Assembly: GCA_037388705.1 (NCBI GenBank)
Contig: JARRJY010000004.1
Span: 1 to 59,399, forward strand
DNA from: JARRJY01 sp037388705
GTDB lineage: Bacteria > Pseudomonadota > Gammaproteobacteria > UBA6429 > Thiohalophilaceae
DNA length: 59,399 bases
Direction: 5' to 3'
This document shows positions 35,571 through 46,233 of this stretch, in pieces (the first letter of the stretch is position 1; each line of letters begins with the position of its first letter). Made by a program: the position numbers and the translations under genes. The notes under the pieces were generated by a model that did not search any database, was not told where the DNA came from, and saw only the letters and a list, made by a program, of their open reading frames with translations.

Positions 35571-36662
35571 ATGGGAATTAAATGTGGCATTGTTGGTTTA
35601 CCGAATGTTGGCAAATCGACACTCTTTAATGCATTAACCAAGGCCGAGATCCAGGCCGAGAATTATCCGTTTTGTACCATTGAACCTAACGTTGGTATCG
35701 TCCCTATCCCGGATCCACGTCTCGATGCACTTGCTAACATCGTCAAGCCAGAAAGAGTGTTACCGACGACCATGGAGTTTGTCGATATTGCCGGTCTGGT
35801 GGAAGGTGCATCCAAGGGTGAAGGTCTTGGCAACCAGTTCCTGGCCAATATTCGTGAGACCGATGCCATTGCGCAGGTTGTGCGTTGTTTTGAAAACGAT
35901 GACATTGTGCACGTGGCGGGCAAGGTTGATCCTATAAACGACATTGAAGTGATTAACACCGAGCTGGCACTCGCCGATCTGGAATCCATGGAAAAAGCCA
36001 TGACACGCCTGGCCAAGGTGGCCAAGTCAGGTGACAAGGATGCCAAGGCCAGGCTGGCTGTAATGGAAAAAGTTAAGTCGAAGCTTGATGAGGGGCATCC
36101 AGCCCGTACCGCGGAACTGGATAAAGACGAAAAACTGCTCATCCGTGACCTGAACCTACTGACCATCAAACCATTGATGTACATCGCCAACGTGAGTGAG
36201 GAAGGTTTTGAAAATAACCCCTTGCTGGACCAGGTACGTAAACTGGCCGAGGAAGAAGGTGCCCTGGTGGTGCCTGTATGTGCCGCTATCGAAGCGGAAA
36301 TGGTAGAGCTGGAAGATGATGAAAAAGCAGAATTCCTCTCGGAGATGGGACTGGATGAGCCAGGTCTAAACCGCGTGATCCGCGCCGGCTTTACCCTGTT
36401 GAACCTGCAGGTGTATTTCACTGCCGGGGTAAAAGAAGTTCGTGCCTGGACGGTGAAGATCGGTGCTACCGCGCCGGAGGCAGCCGGTGTCATCCATACC
36501 GATTTCCAGAAAGGATTCATCCGTGCCGAGGTAACATCGTTCGAGGATTTTGTTCAGTACAACGGCGAACAGGGTGCCAAGGAAAACGGCAAACTGCGCC
36601 TTGAAGGCAAGGAGTACATCGTTCAGGATGGCGATGTTATGCATTTCCGTTTCAACGTATAA
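35571..36662 (+). CDS. ychF: Redox-regulated ATPase YchF
   Basis: YchF is an Obg-like P-loop NTPase that prefers ATP and associates with ribosomes. The 363 residues begin with the G1 loop G-L-P-N-V-G-K-S-T-L-F-N-A-L. The G4 motif is N-V-S-E near residue 207 instead of NKxD, which explains ATP preference in this family. The C-terminal TGS-like domain ends with D-V-M-H-F-R-F-N-V. The gene follows pth, the usual arrangement. Confidence 0.98.
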   Translation: MGIKCGIVGLPNVGKSTLFNALTKAEIQAENYPFCTIEPNVGIVPIPDPRLDALANIVKPERVLPTTMEFVDIAGLVEGASKGEGLGNQFLANIRETDAIAQVVRCFENDDIVHVAGKVDPINDIEVINTELALADLESMEKAMTRLAKVAKSGDKDAKARLAVMEKVKSKLDEGHPARTAELDKDEKLLIRDLNLLTIKPLMYIANVSEEGFENNPLLDQVRKLAEEEGALVVPVCAAIEAEMVELEDDEKAEFLSEMGLDEPGLNRVIRAGFTLLNLQVYFTAGVKEVRAWTVKIGATAPEAAGVIHTDFQKGFIRAEVTSFEDFVQYNGEQGAKENGKLRLEGKEYIVQDGDVMHFRFNV

Positions 36663-36720
36663 GTTACTGATTTTATTGACTTCTACATACAAGTATTAGC
36701 GAGCTTTTCCCGGCTTTAGC

Positions 36721-36757
36721 TTGACATCAGCAGGCCGAACAAGGAAAATGCGCGCTC
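36721..36757 (+). promoter_or_regulatory. Promoter of tRNA-Met
   Basis: A perfect -35 TTGACA (36721-36726) lies 17 bases before GAAAAT (36744-36749). The GC-rich stretch GCGCGC that follows fits a stringent-control discriminator, as expected for a tRNA gene starting at 36764. Confidence 0.6.
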
Positions 36758-36763
36758 TTTTTC

Positions 36764-36840
36764 GGCTACATAGCTCAGTTGGTTAGAGCACATCACTCAT
36801 AATGATGGGGTCCCAGGTTCGAATCCCGGTGTAGCCACCA
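36764..36840 (+). tRNA. tRNA-Met, elongator (anticodon CAT)
   Basis: This is a 77-base cloverleaf: GGCTACA pairs with TGTAGCC, followed by ACCA. The anticodon stem-loop CATCACTCATAATGATG carries CAT. Sequence and stem pattern are very like E. coli elongator tRNA-Met (metT), whose wobble C34 is acetylated by TmcA; the tmcA gene follows downstream. An Ile2 (CAT) identity is less likely. Confidence 0.95.
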
Positions 36841-36848
36841 TATCTAAA

Positions 36849-36875
36849 GGCTCGCTTATTTAAGCGGGCCTTTTT
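36849..36875 (+). terminator. Terminator after tRNA-Met
   Basis: GGCTCGCTT and AAGCGGGCC (one G-T pair) form a hairpin with an ATTT loop at 36849-36870, followed by TTTTT. It lies nine bases after the tRNA CCA end. Confidence 0.85.
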
Positions 36876-36946
36876 ATTTCTCAGCAACAGAACTCACAAG
36901 TGATAGGATACTCATAACAATAATAATGAGAGGAAGTATTTATCCT

Positions 36947-38572
36947 ATGGTGTCCAGGATTAGCTACTGGCTTGATCGTTACATACTGGAACTCGGTCGC
37001 GAGTTCCGACTGTCCTATTTGCCACCCCTGATGGTGTACATGGCCTACGGCATATCTGGTTTAACCGGTATTGTTGGTACATTCTTTGTTAAGGACTACC
37101 TTGGACTTTCCGCGGAGTTCCTGGCGGCACTTGCCTTCTGGATCAATATTCCCTGGGCGTTGAAAATGCCGCTGGGTCACCTGGTGGATCTCATCTGGCG
37201 TTACAAGTCTGTCATGGTGTTTATTGGTGCCGGACTGATTGCGGCCAGCTTGCTGATTATGATCAGTCTACTCAGTCATCCGGATGCGATGCGGGCCATC
37301 ATGCCAATTTCAGCATGGTATGTACTGAGTGCGTTACTGGCACCGATTGGTTATGTACTACAGGATGTAGTCGCTGATGCTATGACAGTTGAAGCGGTTC
37401 CCAAGTTTGATAAAGAAGGGCAGCCTATCCCGGAAAATAAAATTCGTTTAATGCATACCACCATGCAAACCCTGGGTCGGGTTGCGCTGGTTGGTGGGTT
37501 GATTGTTGTTGGTCTTTTGAATACCTATAAGTTCAGTGGTGTAGAAGCCATGCCAGAGGAGGAAAAGGTCCGTATTTATATTGATATTTTCCAGATTGCG
37601 TTATTAATCCCGGTGATTTCGGTTATTGGTGTTGGCCTGGGTGGTTATTTAAAATTGCGTGATACCCGTCGTTTACAACAACAGGGAAGAAGCTGGAAAG
37701 AAGCCTGGAAGATGGTGCATGGCGAGTTTGAAAAGACGGCCCCCAACTGGTGGATACTGATCGGTAGCCTGGTGTTTGTTGCCTTTTCCATTACAACTGG
37801 TTTAAGTGATTTAACCTATCGTGAAGAAATTGTTTTTGTTGGTTCCATGGCTATCGTGTTATTCCTAATGGTACGTCTTGTAAAAGTACTTGATGAACGG
37901 GCACGGCGAGTACTGGTGGGGACGGCGATTATTATTTTTATATACCGTGCCATGCCAGGTCCCGGTGCCGGTATAAGCTGGTGGGAGATCGATGATCTGG
38001 GTTTTGATCAACACTTCCTGTCTGTACTCTCGGTTATTGCGGGCAGCCTGGCTTTATTCGGCATGTTTATTTTCCGTCGTTTCATGGCGGAAAAATCGGT
38101 GGCATACGTGATTGGTTTTTTAACGATTGTAGGTGCGCTATTGTATTTACCCAATATCGGTATGTACTACGGTTTGCATGATTTTACCGCTGCCCATACC
38201 AATGGTGTGGTCGATGCACGTTTTATTGCTATTGTTGATACCGCCGCGGAATCACCACTGCAACAGGTAGCCATGATCCCTATGCTGGTATGGATAGCCA
38301 ATTCTGCACCGACACACCTTAAAGCTACATTTTTTGCCGTCATGGCTTCTTTTGTAAACCTGGCATTATCGCTGGCACAACTGGGCACGAAGTACCTTAA
38401 CCAGCTTTACCTGGTAACTCGCCAAATTAAAGACAGAACCACTGGTGAAATTACAGTTCCGGCAGATTATAGCGAACTGGGCTGGTTATTAATTACAGTA
38501 GCAATAACCGGTTTGGTACTTCCATTACTGGCAATCCTGATCGTTAAGATGACGCCACTTAAAAGTGCATGA
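36947..38572 (+). CDS. BT1-family (folate/biopterin transporter-like) membrane protein
   Basis: ATG 36947 is preferred over ATG 36926, because GAGAGGAAG then serves as ribosome-binding site. The 541-residue protein has about 12 hydrophobic segments. A-F-W-I-N-I-P-W-A-L-K-M-P-L-G near residue 65 and Y-V-L-Q-D-V-V-A-D-A-M-T-V-E near 143 match the BT1 transporter signature (D-V-V-x-D-A). The substrate is not known for bacterial members. Its stop overlaps the tmcA start by four bases (ATGA), so the two are co-translated. Confidence 0.75.
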   Translation: MVSRISYWLDRYILELGREFRLSYLPPLMVYMAYGISGLTGIVGTFFVKDYLGLSAEFLAALAFWINIPWALKMPLGHLVDLIWRYKSVMVFIGAGLIAASLLIMISLLSHPDAMRAIMPISAWYVLSALLAPIGYVLQDVVADAMTVEAVPKFDKEGQPIPENKIRLMHTTMQTLGRVALVGGLIVVGLLNTYKFSGVEAMPEEEKVRIYIDIFQIALLIPVISVIGVGLGGYLKLRDTRRLQQQGRSWKEAWKMVHGEFEKTAPNWWILIGSLVFVAFSITTGLSDLTYREEIVFVGSMAIVLFLMVRLVKVLDERARRVLVGTAIIIFIYRAMPGPGAGISWWEIDDLGFDQHFLSVLSVIAGSLALFGMFIFRRFMAEKSVAYVIGFLTIVGALLYLPNIGMYYGLHDFTAAHTNGVVDARFIAIVDTAAESPLQQVAMIPMLVWIANSAPTHLKATFFAVMASFVNLALSLAQLGTKYLNQLYLVTRQIKDRTTGEITVPADYSELGWLLITVAITGLVLPLLAILIVKMTPLKSA

Positions 38573-40657
38573 TAGCTACAAATTATTCAGACTGGGTGAA
38601 GCAGTTAAAAAAGTTAGCGCATGATAGTCATCATCGCGTAGCACTGGTAATGTCTGGTGAACAAAGCTGGGGACAACAACAGGCCGGGAAGATAATAGCA
38701 ACACTGGAAACATCCTCAGTGTTATGGGTGTCAAATGAAATAGAAGCTGCATTACCTGCAACTAAAGCACGTAGCCAGCTGGGTAGTGAATATGATGCCA
38801 TTGTCTTTGATGCTTACCAGGAGTTTGATGCAGATGCTTTTGGTGCAATCAGTGGAACTTTACGCGGCGGTGGTGTCTTTATTGTATTAATTCCAACTGA
38901 AGGTAACTGGGTAAGAGGTAAGGAAAGCCGTTTCAGGCAACGTGCGCTGGCATTGTTTAAACATCATCAAGCATCATATTTTCTGCAACAGGGTGAACCA
39001 TTTCCTGTTATTCCTACAGAAAACATTCGTGTAACACAGCAGCAGGAATGGTTTGAACCGTTTCTGACCATGGAGCAACAACAGGTTGTTGAAACAATAA
39101 TAAATAATGCCTCATCAAAAAATCCTGCACCGATCGTGATTACCTCTGATCGGGGACGCGGCAAGTCATCCGCGCTGGGGCTGGCTGCAGGTTTCCTGTT
39201 AGAGCAAGATATCAACAATATTATTGTTACTGCACCACGGTTAACCACCAGCGAACCTGTTTTCAGGCATGCACGACAGGTGTTACCAGCAGCAGAAGAT
39301 GAACGAGGCAAACTTGTTTATAACGATAACCAGTTAAAGTTTATGGCACCCGATGCCCTGCTGAAACAACAGCCTGAAGCTGATTTGTTACTGGTTGATG
39401 AGGCTGCTGCCATTCCTTTGCCCATGCTGGAAAAGTTATTACACCACTATCCACGTATCGTTTTTTCTTCAACGATTCACGGTTACGAGGGCACGGGTCG
39501 AGGGTTTGTTCTGAAGTTTAATAAGATACTCGATGCGTTTCATCCAGGCTGGCAGCAATTAACAATGCATACACCGGTTCGCTGGGCAGAAAATGATCCG
39601 GTCGAGCAATGGATCGATCGGATTTTATGCCTCGATGCAGAGTTGCCGGAAGTGCCTATCATCGAAAACATCTTGATAGAAAATTGTCATATCAACGAGA
39701 TTGACAGGGATACATTGATCAATGACGAGCAGCAGTTATCTTGCCTTGCTGGTGTTTGCGCACTATCGTACCCAGCCTTCTGACTTGCAACATATGCTTG
39801 ATGATAACCATGTTCGTATTTATACCTTGCAATTTAAACAGCAAATCCTGGCGGCGGTATTAGTCAATGAAGAAGGCGGGTTTGACCGGGCGCTCTCAAC
39901 GCAAATTTACCGCGGAGAACGTCGACCAACAGGACATTTACTGGCGCAGACACTCACGTTTCATGCGGGTTGCGAGCATGCCTCAACATTACGGTACGCG
40001 CGGGTGATGCGTATTGCGGTACATCCACGATTACAGGGTAATGGCCTGGGTTCGTATTTGCTGAACGAGGTCATTGCACATGAACAGCAGCAGGATGTGG
40101 ATGCCATTGGTACAAGCTTCGGGGCCACACTTGAATTGCTGCGCTTCTGGCAACATGCCGGTTTTGATTTAGTGAGGCTGGGCTTTACCCGTGATCACGC
40201 GAGCGGAACACATTCTGCAGTCATGCTTAAACCGCTAAACGAAAAAGGCGAGAAGGTATTCCAGGAAACCCGGACCAGGTTCCAGCGCGGGCTTGATGAA
40301 TGGCTACGGGAACCATTAAATGACTTGCCTGGTGAAATGCAGGCCTACCTGCATACTGAGCAACAACCGGCAAACGGCCAGTTGACAGAAATGGACTGGC
40401 AGGACATAAATTCGTTTATACACACGCACCGTGGTTACGAGGCCTGCATTGGAGCATTGCGCAGGCTGGTGATAGCAAATAAGGAAGTGCCTGAAAAGCT
40501 AGATGCCACGGCACAAACACTGATTCGTTCACGTATTGAACAACGAAACAGTTGGACAGAAACAATCCGCCAGGCAGGCATGTCGGGTAAAGCCCAGGCT
40601 TTACAACAACTTAGGCTGGCAATAGAAAAAATCGTAAAAAATTTAACTACAAAGTGA
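38569..40657 (+). pseudogene. tmcA: tRNA(Met) cytidine acetyltransferase TmcA, with a frame break
   Basis: TmcA makes N4-acetylcytidine at the wobble position of elongator tRNA-Met. Frame 1 (38569-39783) carries the N-terminal domain and the helicase-like ATPase with Walker A T-S-D-R-G-R-G-K-S-S-A (about residue 188) and L-L-L-V-D-E-A-A-A-I-P. Frame 2 (readable from 39737) carries Y-L-A-L-L-V-F-A-H-Y-R-T, the GNAT domain (R-I-A-V-H-P-R-L-Q-G-N-G-L-G) and the C-terminal tail. Removing one base near 39736 joins them into about 695 residues, close to E. coli TmcA (671). Either an extra base in the assembly or a true mutation. Both halves look well conserved. Confidence 0.9.
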
Positions 40658-40726
40658 ACTTTTTACTGAAAGGGGGCTCAAACAGTTATATTTCATGTTG
40701 AACCTCCCTCAGAAATGGTAAGACTG

Positions 40727-40762
40727 AAGGCACTTATGCTCCCGCTAAGTGCCTTATTTTTT
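40727..40762. terminator. Bidirectional terminator between tmcA and phoU
   Basis: AAGGCACTTA (40727-40736) pairs perfectly with TAAGTGCCTT (40746-40755), followed by ATTTTTTT on the plus strand. It serves the convergent tmcA (plus) and phoU (minus) transcripts. Confidence 0.85.
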
Positions 40763-41481
40763 TAGCGTGATTTACTGACTTCTTTTTCCATTTTTTCAAT
40801 ACTGGTATGTCTTACATCCTTGCCTTTAACCAGGTAAATAACATACTCACAAATGTTCTTGGCGTGGTCACCAATACGCTCAAGTGCGCGTACTGTCCAC
40901 ATGATGTCGAGCATCTGTGTAATGGTATGTGGATCTTCCATCATGTAGGTGAGTGACTGACGCATAATGCCGTCATATTCCACATCAACAAACTGATCTT
41001 CCTTGGCAACATTCACAGCTGCATCAACGTCCATGCGGGCAAAGGCATCCAGTGCATCATGTACCATGTGTGCTACACGTTCACCCATGTGACGAATTTC
41101 CATGTAACTGATTTTAGGGTTTGGAGATTCTGCCAGGCGAATACCCATGCGTGCTACACGCTCAGCCTGGTCACCAATACGTTCCAGGTCGGTAATGGTT
41201 TTGATAACCGCAACAACAAGTCTTAAATCAGAAGCGGTGGGTTGGCGACGGGCGATGATAGTTGTGCATTCTTCATCAATGGTTACTTCTGCCTTATTGA
41301 CTTCAGTATCATTTTTAATAACCGTTTCGGCTAAAGCGATGTCACCCTCAACCAGCGCCTGGGTAGCTTTATGGATTTGTTCTTCAACCAGTCCGCCCAT
41401 TGCCAGCACGAGTGTACGGATATCTTCCAGTTCTTCATTAAACTGTTGTGAGATGTGATGTCCCAGATTCGTTTTTTCCAT
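40762..41481 (-). CDS. phoU: Phosphate signalling protein PhoU
   Basis: This peripheral protein represses PhoR-PhoB signalling through the Pst transporter when phosphate is plentiful. The 239-residue all-helical protein has the two PhoU repeats, each with E-x2-D-x3-D-type metal-binding motifs (I-T-D-L-E-R-I-G-D-Q-A-E and R-A-L-E-R-I-G-D-H-A-K-N). It is the last gene of the pstCAB-phoU run, before a terminator. Confidence 0.97.
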   Translation of the reverse strand: MEKTNLGHHISQQFNEELEDIRTLVLAMGGLVEEQIHKATQALVEGDIALAETVIKNDTEVNKAEVTIDEECTTIIARRQPTASDLRLVVAVIKTITDLERIGDQAERVARMGIRLAESPNPKISYMEIRHMGERVAHMVHDALDAFARMDVDAAVNVAKEDQFVDVEYDGIMRQSLTYMMEDPHTITQMLDIMWTVRALERIGDHAKNICEYVIYLVKGKDVRHTSIEKMEKEVSKSR

Positions 41482-41525
41482 GGTAGTTATCCTTATATCT
41501 ATAAATACAGTATAGCTTATCCCGC

Positions 41526-42359
41526 TTATCCGTAACGTCCTGTAATGTAATCTTCAGTTTGTTTATTGGATGGGTTTGTGAAAATTGTATCGGTATTATT
41601 AAATTCAATCAGTTCACCCAGGTACATAAACGCCGTGTAATCAGAAACACGTGCTGCCTGTTGCATGTTATGAGTAACTATGACAATGGTGTACTTGTCT
41701 TTTAACTCGTTGATCAGTTCCTCGATTTTCAACGTGGAGATAGGATCAAGGGCTGAAGCCGGTTCATCCAGCAATAAAACTTCCGGTTCAATCGCAATGG
41801 CACGGGCAATGACAAGACGTTGCTGCTGACCACCTGATAAACCCAGTGCAGAATCATGCAGGCGATCTTTAACTTCATCCCACAGTGCAGCACCTTTTAA
41901 GGATTTTTCTACTATCTCATCCAGTTTGCGACGGTTCTTGACGCCTTGCAGGCGTAATCCATAGGCGACATTTTCGTAAATGGACTTTGGAAAGGGGTTT
42001 GGTTTCTGGAATACCATACCGATACGGGTGCGTAACTCGGCAACATCAACATTTTTCTTATAAATGTTTTTTTCATAAAGATTAATCTTTCCTTCAATAC
42101 GACATCCATCAACCAGGTCATTCATACGATTGAAACAACGTAGCAGGGTGGACTTGCCGCAACCACTGGGCCCGATAAAGGCAGACACCCGCTTTTCAGG
42201 AATCATCATGTTGATATCATTCAGGGCATGCTTTTCACCATAGAAAAGATTCAGATCGCTTACCGTTAAACATGGCTTTTCATCATCCAGTTTAAGTGTC
42301 TGGGTGCTTCGTCCCAGAGCATCCATATTAATGCCGTGGGTCATGTTATCAGCTGCCAT
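41526..42359 (-). CDS. pstB: Phosphate ABC transporter ATPase PstB
   Basis: This ATPase drives high-affinity phosphate import. The 277 residues include Walker A G-P-S-G-C-G-K-S-T-L-L near residue 62, the signature L-S-G-G-Q-Q-Q-R-L near 172, Walker B V-L-L-L-D-E-P-A-S-A-L-D, and H-N-M-Q-Q-A-A-R (switch histidine). A 25-residue N-terminal extension precedes the core. It lies between pstA and phoU. Confidence 0.98.
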   Translation of the reverse strand: MAADNMTHGINMDALGRSTQTLKLDDEKPCLTVSDLNLFYGEKHALNDINMMIPEKRVSAFIGPSGCGKSTLLRCFNRMNDLVDGCRIEGKINLYEKNIYKKNVDVAELRTRIGMVFQKPNPFPKSIYENVAYGLRLQGVKNRRKLDEIVEKSLKGAALWDEVKDRLHDSALGLSGGQQQRLVIARAIAIEPEVLLLDEPASALDPISTLKIEELINELKDKYTIVIVTHNMQQAARVSDYTAFMYLGELIEFNNTDTIFTNPSNKQTEDYITGRYG

Positions 42360-42390
42360 AATGGTTTACCTATACTCTTTAAAATTTGTT

Positions 42391-44046
42391 TTATGATTCC
42401 AGTGCCTTGTACTTTTCACGTAAGCGATTACGGATATAAATAGCCGCCAGGTTTAATGCCACGATAATCACAACCAGTAACAAGGCAGTGGCATATACCA
42501 GCGGACGAGCCGCTTCCACATTCGGACTCTGGAACCCGACATCATAAATATGAAAACCCAGGTGCATGAATTTGCGCTCTAAATGCAAAAATGGTGCATT
42601 GGTATCCAGGGCAAGTGAAGGTGCCAGCTTAACGACACCGACCAGCATTAGCGGAGCAACTTCACCGGCGGCGCGGGCAATTGCCAGGATCAGTCCGGTC
42701 ATCATCGCAGGTGTTGCCATCGGGATAACGGTACGCCACAGGGTTTCAGCCTTGGTGGCGCCCAGTGCCAGGCTACCTTCACGAATGGCACGAGGGATGC
42801 GTGATAAACCTTCTTCGGTTGCAACAATAACAACCGGTACAGTAAGGATAGCCAGTGTTAGTGATGACCACAGAATACCGGGTGTTCCGAATACCGGGGC
42901 GGGTGCTGCTTCAGGAAAAAACAGGCGATCAATATTGCCACCCAGGAAATAAACAAAGAAGCCAAGGCCAAATACACCGTAAACAATAGAGGGTACGCCG
43001 GCAAGGTTATTTACCGCGATACGAATGGTACGGGTCAGTGGCCCCTGCTTGGCATACTCACGCAGGTAAACCGCGGCGACCACGCCAAAAGGTGTTACCA
43101 GGATCGCCATGATAATTACCATCATCACCGTTCCAAAGATAGCCGGGAATATACCACCTTCAGTATTGGCTTCTCGTGGCTCGTCGGATATGAATTCCCA
43201 CAGGCGTTCAAAGTACAGCACGGTTTTCTGAAATACGTTCATGTCGTTGGAACGATAAGAACGGACAATAGTTTCCAGGGGAATAGTGATGCTTTTGCCA
43301 TCAGCCGTTGTAGCAACCAGGGCATCGCGTTTGATTTGGTTATTTAGCTCAAGCAGTTTTACCTGCAGGGCTTCATATTCTTTTTGTAACGCGTTACGTT
43401 GAGATTCAATTTTAGCGTAAGGAGCTTTATCGGTTACCTTGTCCAGCTGTAGACGACGCTCATCAAGACGCAAGCGCTCTATCTGGTAATTTATCTCACC
43501 GATATCGCCTTTTTCAATGTCCCGGATTTGTTCATGTAAATCGTGAGTACGCTCAAGACGATTTTGTAATTCCTGCCAGGTGTTTGCTTTATCGGCGACT
43601 TGTTTACCATTTTCCTGGATACTTTGCAGGTAACCATAGAAATTACCCCACTCGCGGCGTTCAAGCGTCATGGCAGCAGCCGGGTAGTGAACCTTGTTAA
43701 GGAACAAATCAAAGGCCCACAAAAAATCTCTACCGGTAACATCCCGGTTACCTGTTTTAATCAGGGAACGATTTAAAAATTCTTTATCAGTTTTAATATC
43801 CAGTCCTTGTTCCCTGAGACTTTCTAAAGTGACTTCTTCCGTTTCGTGGATTTCACCGAGTAAAATTGCTTGCTGGTTATCATTCGCGATATAAGTGGCT
43901 TCCATAACTTGCTTGGGCCAGAAGTGCCCCAGTCCACGCACAGCAATTAGCGTCAATAGCCCAAGCACGATGATCAGGCTGGCACTGACTGCAGCCGCGT
44001 TCAGCCAGATCATGGGGTCACCACTTCTAATCCATTTCTTTATCAT
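42391..44046 (-). CDS. pstA: Phosphate ABC transporter permease PstA, long form
   Basis: This membrane subunit has 551 residues, nearly twice E. coli PstA. A first transmembrane helix (about 14-37) is followed by a large periplasmic insertion with coiled-coil-like sequence (about 150-240, with E-I-N-Y-Q-I-E-R-L-R-L-D-E-R-R). The permease core is C-terminal, with the EAA-type loop A-I-R-E-G-S-L-A-L-G-A-T-K near 430. Similar long PstA proteins occur in Pseudomonas. The start overlaps the pstC stop by four bases. Confidence 0.96.
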   Translation of the reverse strand: MIKKWIRSGDPMIWLNAAAVSASLIIVLGLLTLIAVRGLGHFWPKQVMEATYIANDNQQAILLGEIHETEEVTLESLREQGLDIKTDKEFLNRSLIKTGNRDVTGRDFLWAFDLFLNKVHYPAAAMTLERREWGNFYGYLQSIQENGKQVADKANTWQELQNRLERTHDLHEQIRDIEKGDIGEINYQIERLRLDERRLQLDKVTDKAPYAKIESQRNALQKEYEALQVKLLELNNQIKRDALVATTADGKSITIPLETIVRSYRSNDMNVFQKTVLYFERLWEFISDEPREANTEGGIFPAIFGTVMMVIIMAILVTPFGVVAAVYLREYAKQGPLTRTIRIAVNNLAGVPSIVYGVFGLGFFVYFLGGNIDRLFFPEAAPAPVFGTPGILWSSLTLAILTVPVVIVATEEGLSRIPRAIREGSLALGATKAETLWRTVIPMATPAMMTGLILAIARAAGEVAPLMLVGVVKLAPSLALDTNAPFLHLERKFMHLGFHIYDVGFQSPNVEAARPLVYATALLLVVIIVALNLAAIYIRNRLREKYKALES

Positions 44047-46210
44047 AAGCTGCTGTACTTCTTACGTAATCGATGTCGAATAACTTCTGCCAGGGTATTA
44101 AAGATAAAAGTGAAAACAAATAGCACCAGGGCAGCAAGGAACAGTACGCGGTAGTGGGTACTGGCAACTTCTGACTCTGGCATTTCTACCGCAATATTTG
44201 CAGACAGGGTACGCATGCCCTGGAATATACTCATATCCATTACCGGGGTATTACCGGTAGCCATTAATACGATCATGGTTTCACCTACCGCGCGACCCAG
44301 GCCGATCATAACGGCAGAGAAAATGCCGGGAGAAGCAGTGAGGATAACGACACGGATCAGGGTTTGCCATGGTGTCGCACCTAGTGCCAGTGAGCCAAAA
44401 GTTAAATGTTTTGGAACGCTGAAAATAGCATCTTCAGTGATCGAGAATATCGTGGGGATAACCGCTACTCCCATGGCAATACCAACCACCAGAGAGTTAC
44501 GCTGGTCATATTGTAAACCAAGGTTATGGCCTAAAGAACCGGGATTAACAACGCCGCATGCCAGCCATCAGGGATACTTTGCCTTATTTTTTCTGGTAAT
44601 TTTTGCCAGCCATAGGCGAATGTCAGAACACCAAGTGGCATCAATACCAGTAGTGCAAATACTCCGGGCAGATGACTTTCAATAGTAGGTGCCAGCCATA
44701 AGCCTGCCAGGAAACCGAGGATAACGGTTGGTAATGCCTCCATGATTTCAATGGTTGGTTTGACATATGCACGCATGGTGGGCGACATGAAGTAAGCTGT
44801 GTAGATTGCCCCCATGATTGCCAGAGGCACCGCGAACAACATCGCATAGAAGGCCGCTTTTATGGTACCAAATGCCAGGGGCATAAGGCTGAACTTGGGT
44901 TCAAAGTCGTTACTGGATGATGAAGACTGCCAGATATATTCTGGTTGCTGGTAACTTTCATACCAGACCTGTTCCCATAATACCTGCCAGGATACTTCCG
45001 GGTGTTCATTCTCTACATTCCAGCGTTGATAGTTACCGTGGTTATCTTCCATCAACACCACGTTAGCTCGAGGTGAAACGGCCAGGTGAGTAACAGGATA
45101 CTCGCCGGCTTTTTCGTGTAGCAGGGTACGTCTGGCAGTGGAATGATAGATGCCGAGCTGCCCTTTATTATCGACGGCAGCAAAGCCTTTACGTCGCTGC
45201 TCGGTAATGATCTGAGTAACAGCACTTTGCTGGGTTTTAAATTCACGAATTTTCGAGAGTTGTAATCCTTCTTCTGTGTTTACCGGGAACCATTGGCTGA
45301 TACTGCCATGATCATCACCAATCAATAACGAAATTTCACCTGTTAAAAGACTTATTGATGTGACTTTTGCTTCATCTGAAACAACCCTGGTACGTTCAAG
45401 AACCTGCGGTTCTTCGATATCATCAATATCAACCAGGGTAATTTCATCAGTACTATGCACAATGTAGAGTAAACGCTGATCAGTATTGATAAAAAGACCG
45501 GTTATGTTCTGTATGTTTGGCAAGGTCACCGACATTTTTTCAAATTCAACAGGCTCATCACCAAGTTCTTCATCAAAAATAAGACGGCTGATTATGACGT
45601 TGTTATTCGCTGTCGAGGTAGCGATGGTTGCTCTTTCTTCATCAAGACGCAATGCTAACTGTTGTAATGGAAGCTGGGTATCTTCATCCAGCAGGACAGG
45701 GTCTTCTCCGAGTGGATAAATAATTTCAGGCACAATAGTCCGTTTGTCTTCACCATACACCAGGCGGTATGTATGTCGTGCTATAACAGCCGTTCCGTTG
45801 TCGAGCCCAATTGCGAAAAAACCTTTGGCCAGCTTGCCATGAGCAAAGCTGGTAACCTTGTGATCACTGTCAATCAATCGTTCACTTTTAACTGGCGTAC
45901 CATCCTGGATATTAAAGAATGTCACTATACCCTGGTCAGTAAAACGGGCACCCAGTTCGTTTTGTTCTTCCATGGCAAGATGCAGGGTATTACCTGCGGT
46001 TGCGGAAGGCATAGTGTATTGACTGGCACGTTCCATGTGAGCCGGTATGAACAAGGGGAACACTACGTATAGCAAATAGAATAAAATCAGTACGATCGCG
46101 ATGATTACGCTGATGCCACCGAAGCCCATAAACCAGGACATTAAGCGGTCTTTAATCAGGCGTATGTTGTATCCCTGTGAGACAGTGATTGGTGGGGCTT
46201 TTTCTGACAT
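44043..46210 (-). pseudogene. pstC: Phosphate ABC transporter permease PstC, long form, frame broken
   Basis: ATG 46210 (M-S-E-K-A-P-P-I-T) is chosen; the frame extends upstream but through the Pho box. A transmembrane helix near residue 35 is followed by a large beta-propeller-like periplasmic insertion and the permease core. The first frame stops at 44531-44533 after L-L-I-P-V-L. The next frame continues L-G-H-N-L-G-L-Q-Y-D-Q-R-N-S-L-V-V-G-I-A to the end at 44043, with the loop S-L-A-L-G-A-T-P. One missing T in a short T-run would restore about 722 residues. As pstA, pstB and phoU look intact, a sequence error is quite possible. Confidence 0.9.
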
Positions 46211-46233
46211 GCACCGATCATATAGAGAAAATA

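Noticed and set aside
39722..40657. Separate stand-alone acetyltransferase gene
   Set aside because: Its first residues continue the TmcA sequence in register and TmcA is normally one chain, so a frame break is simpler; the split form is kept only as an alternative.
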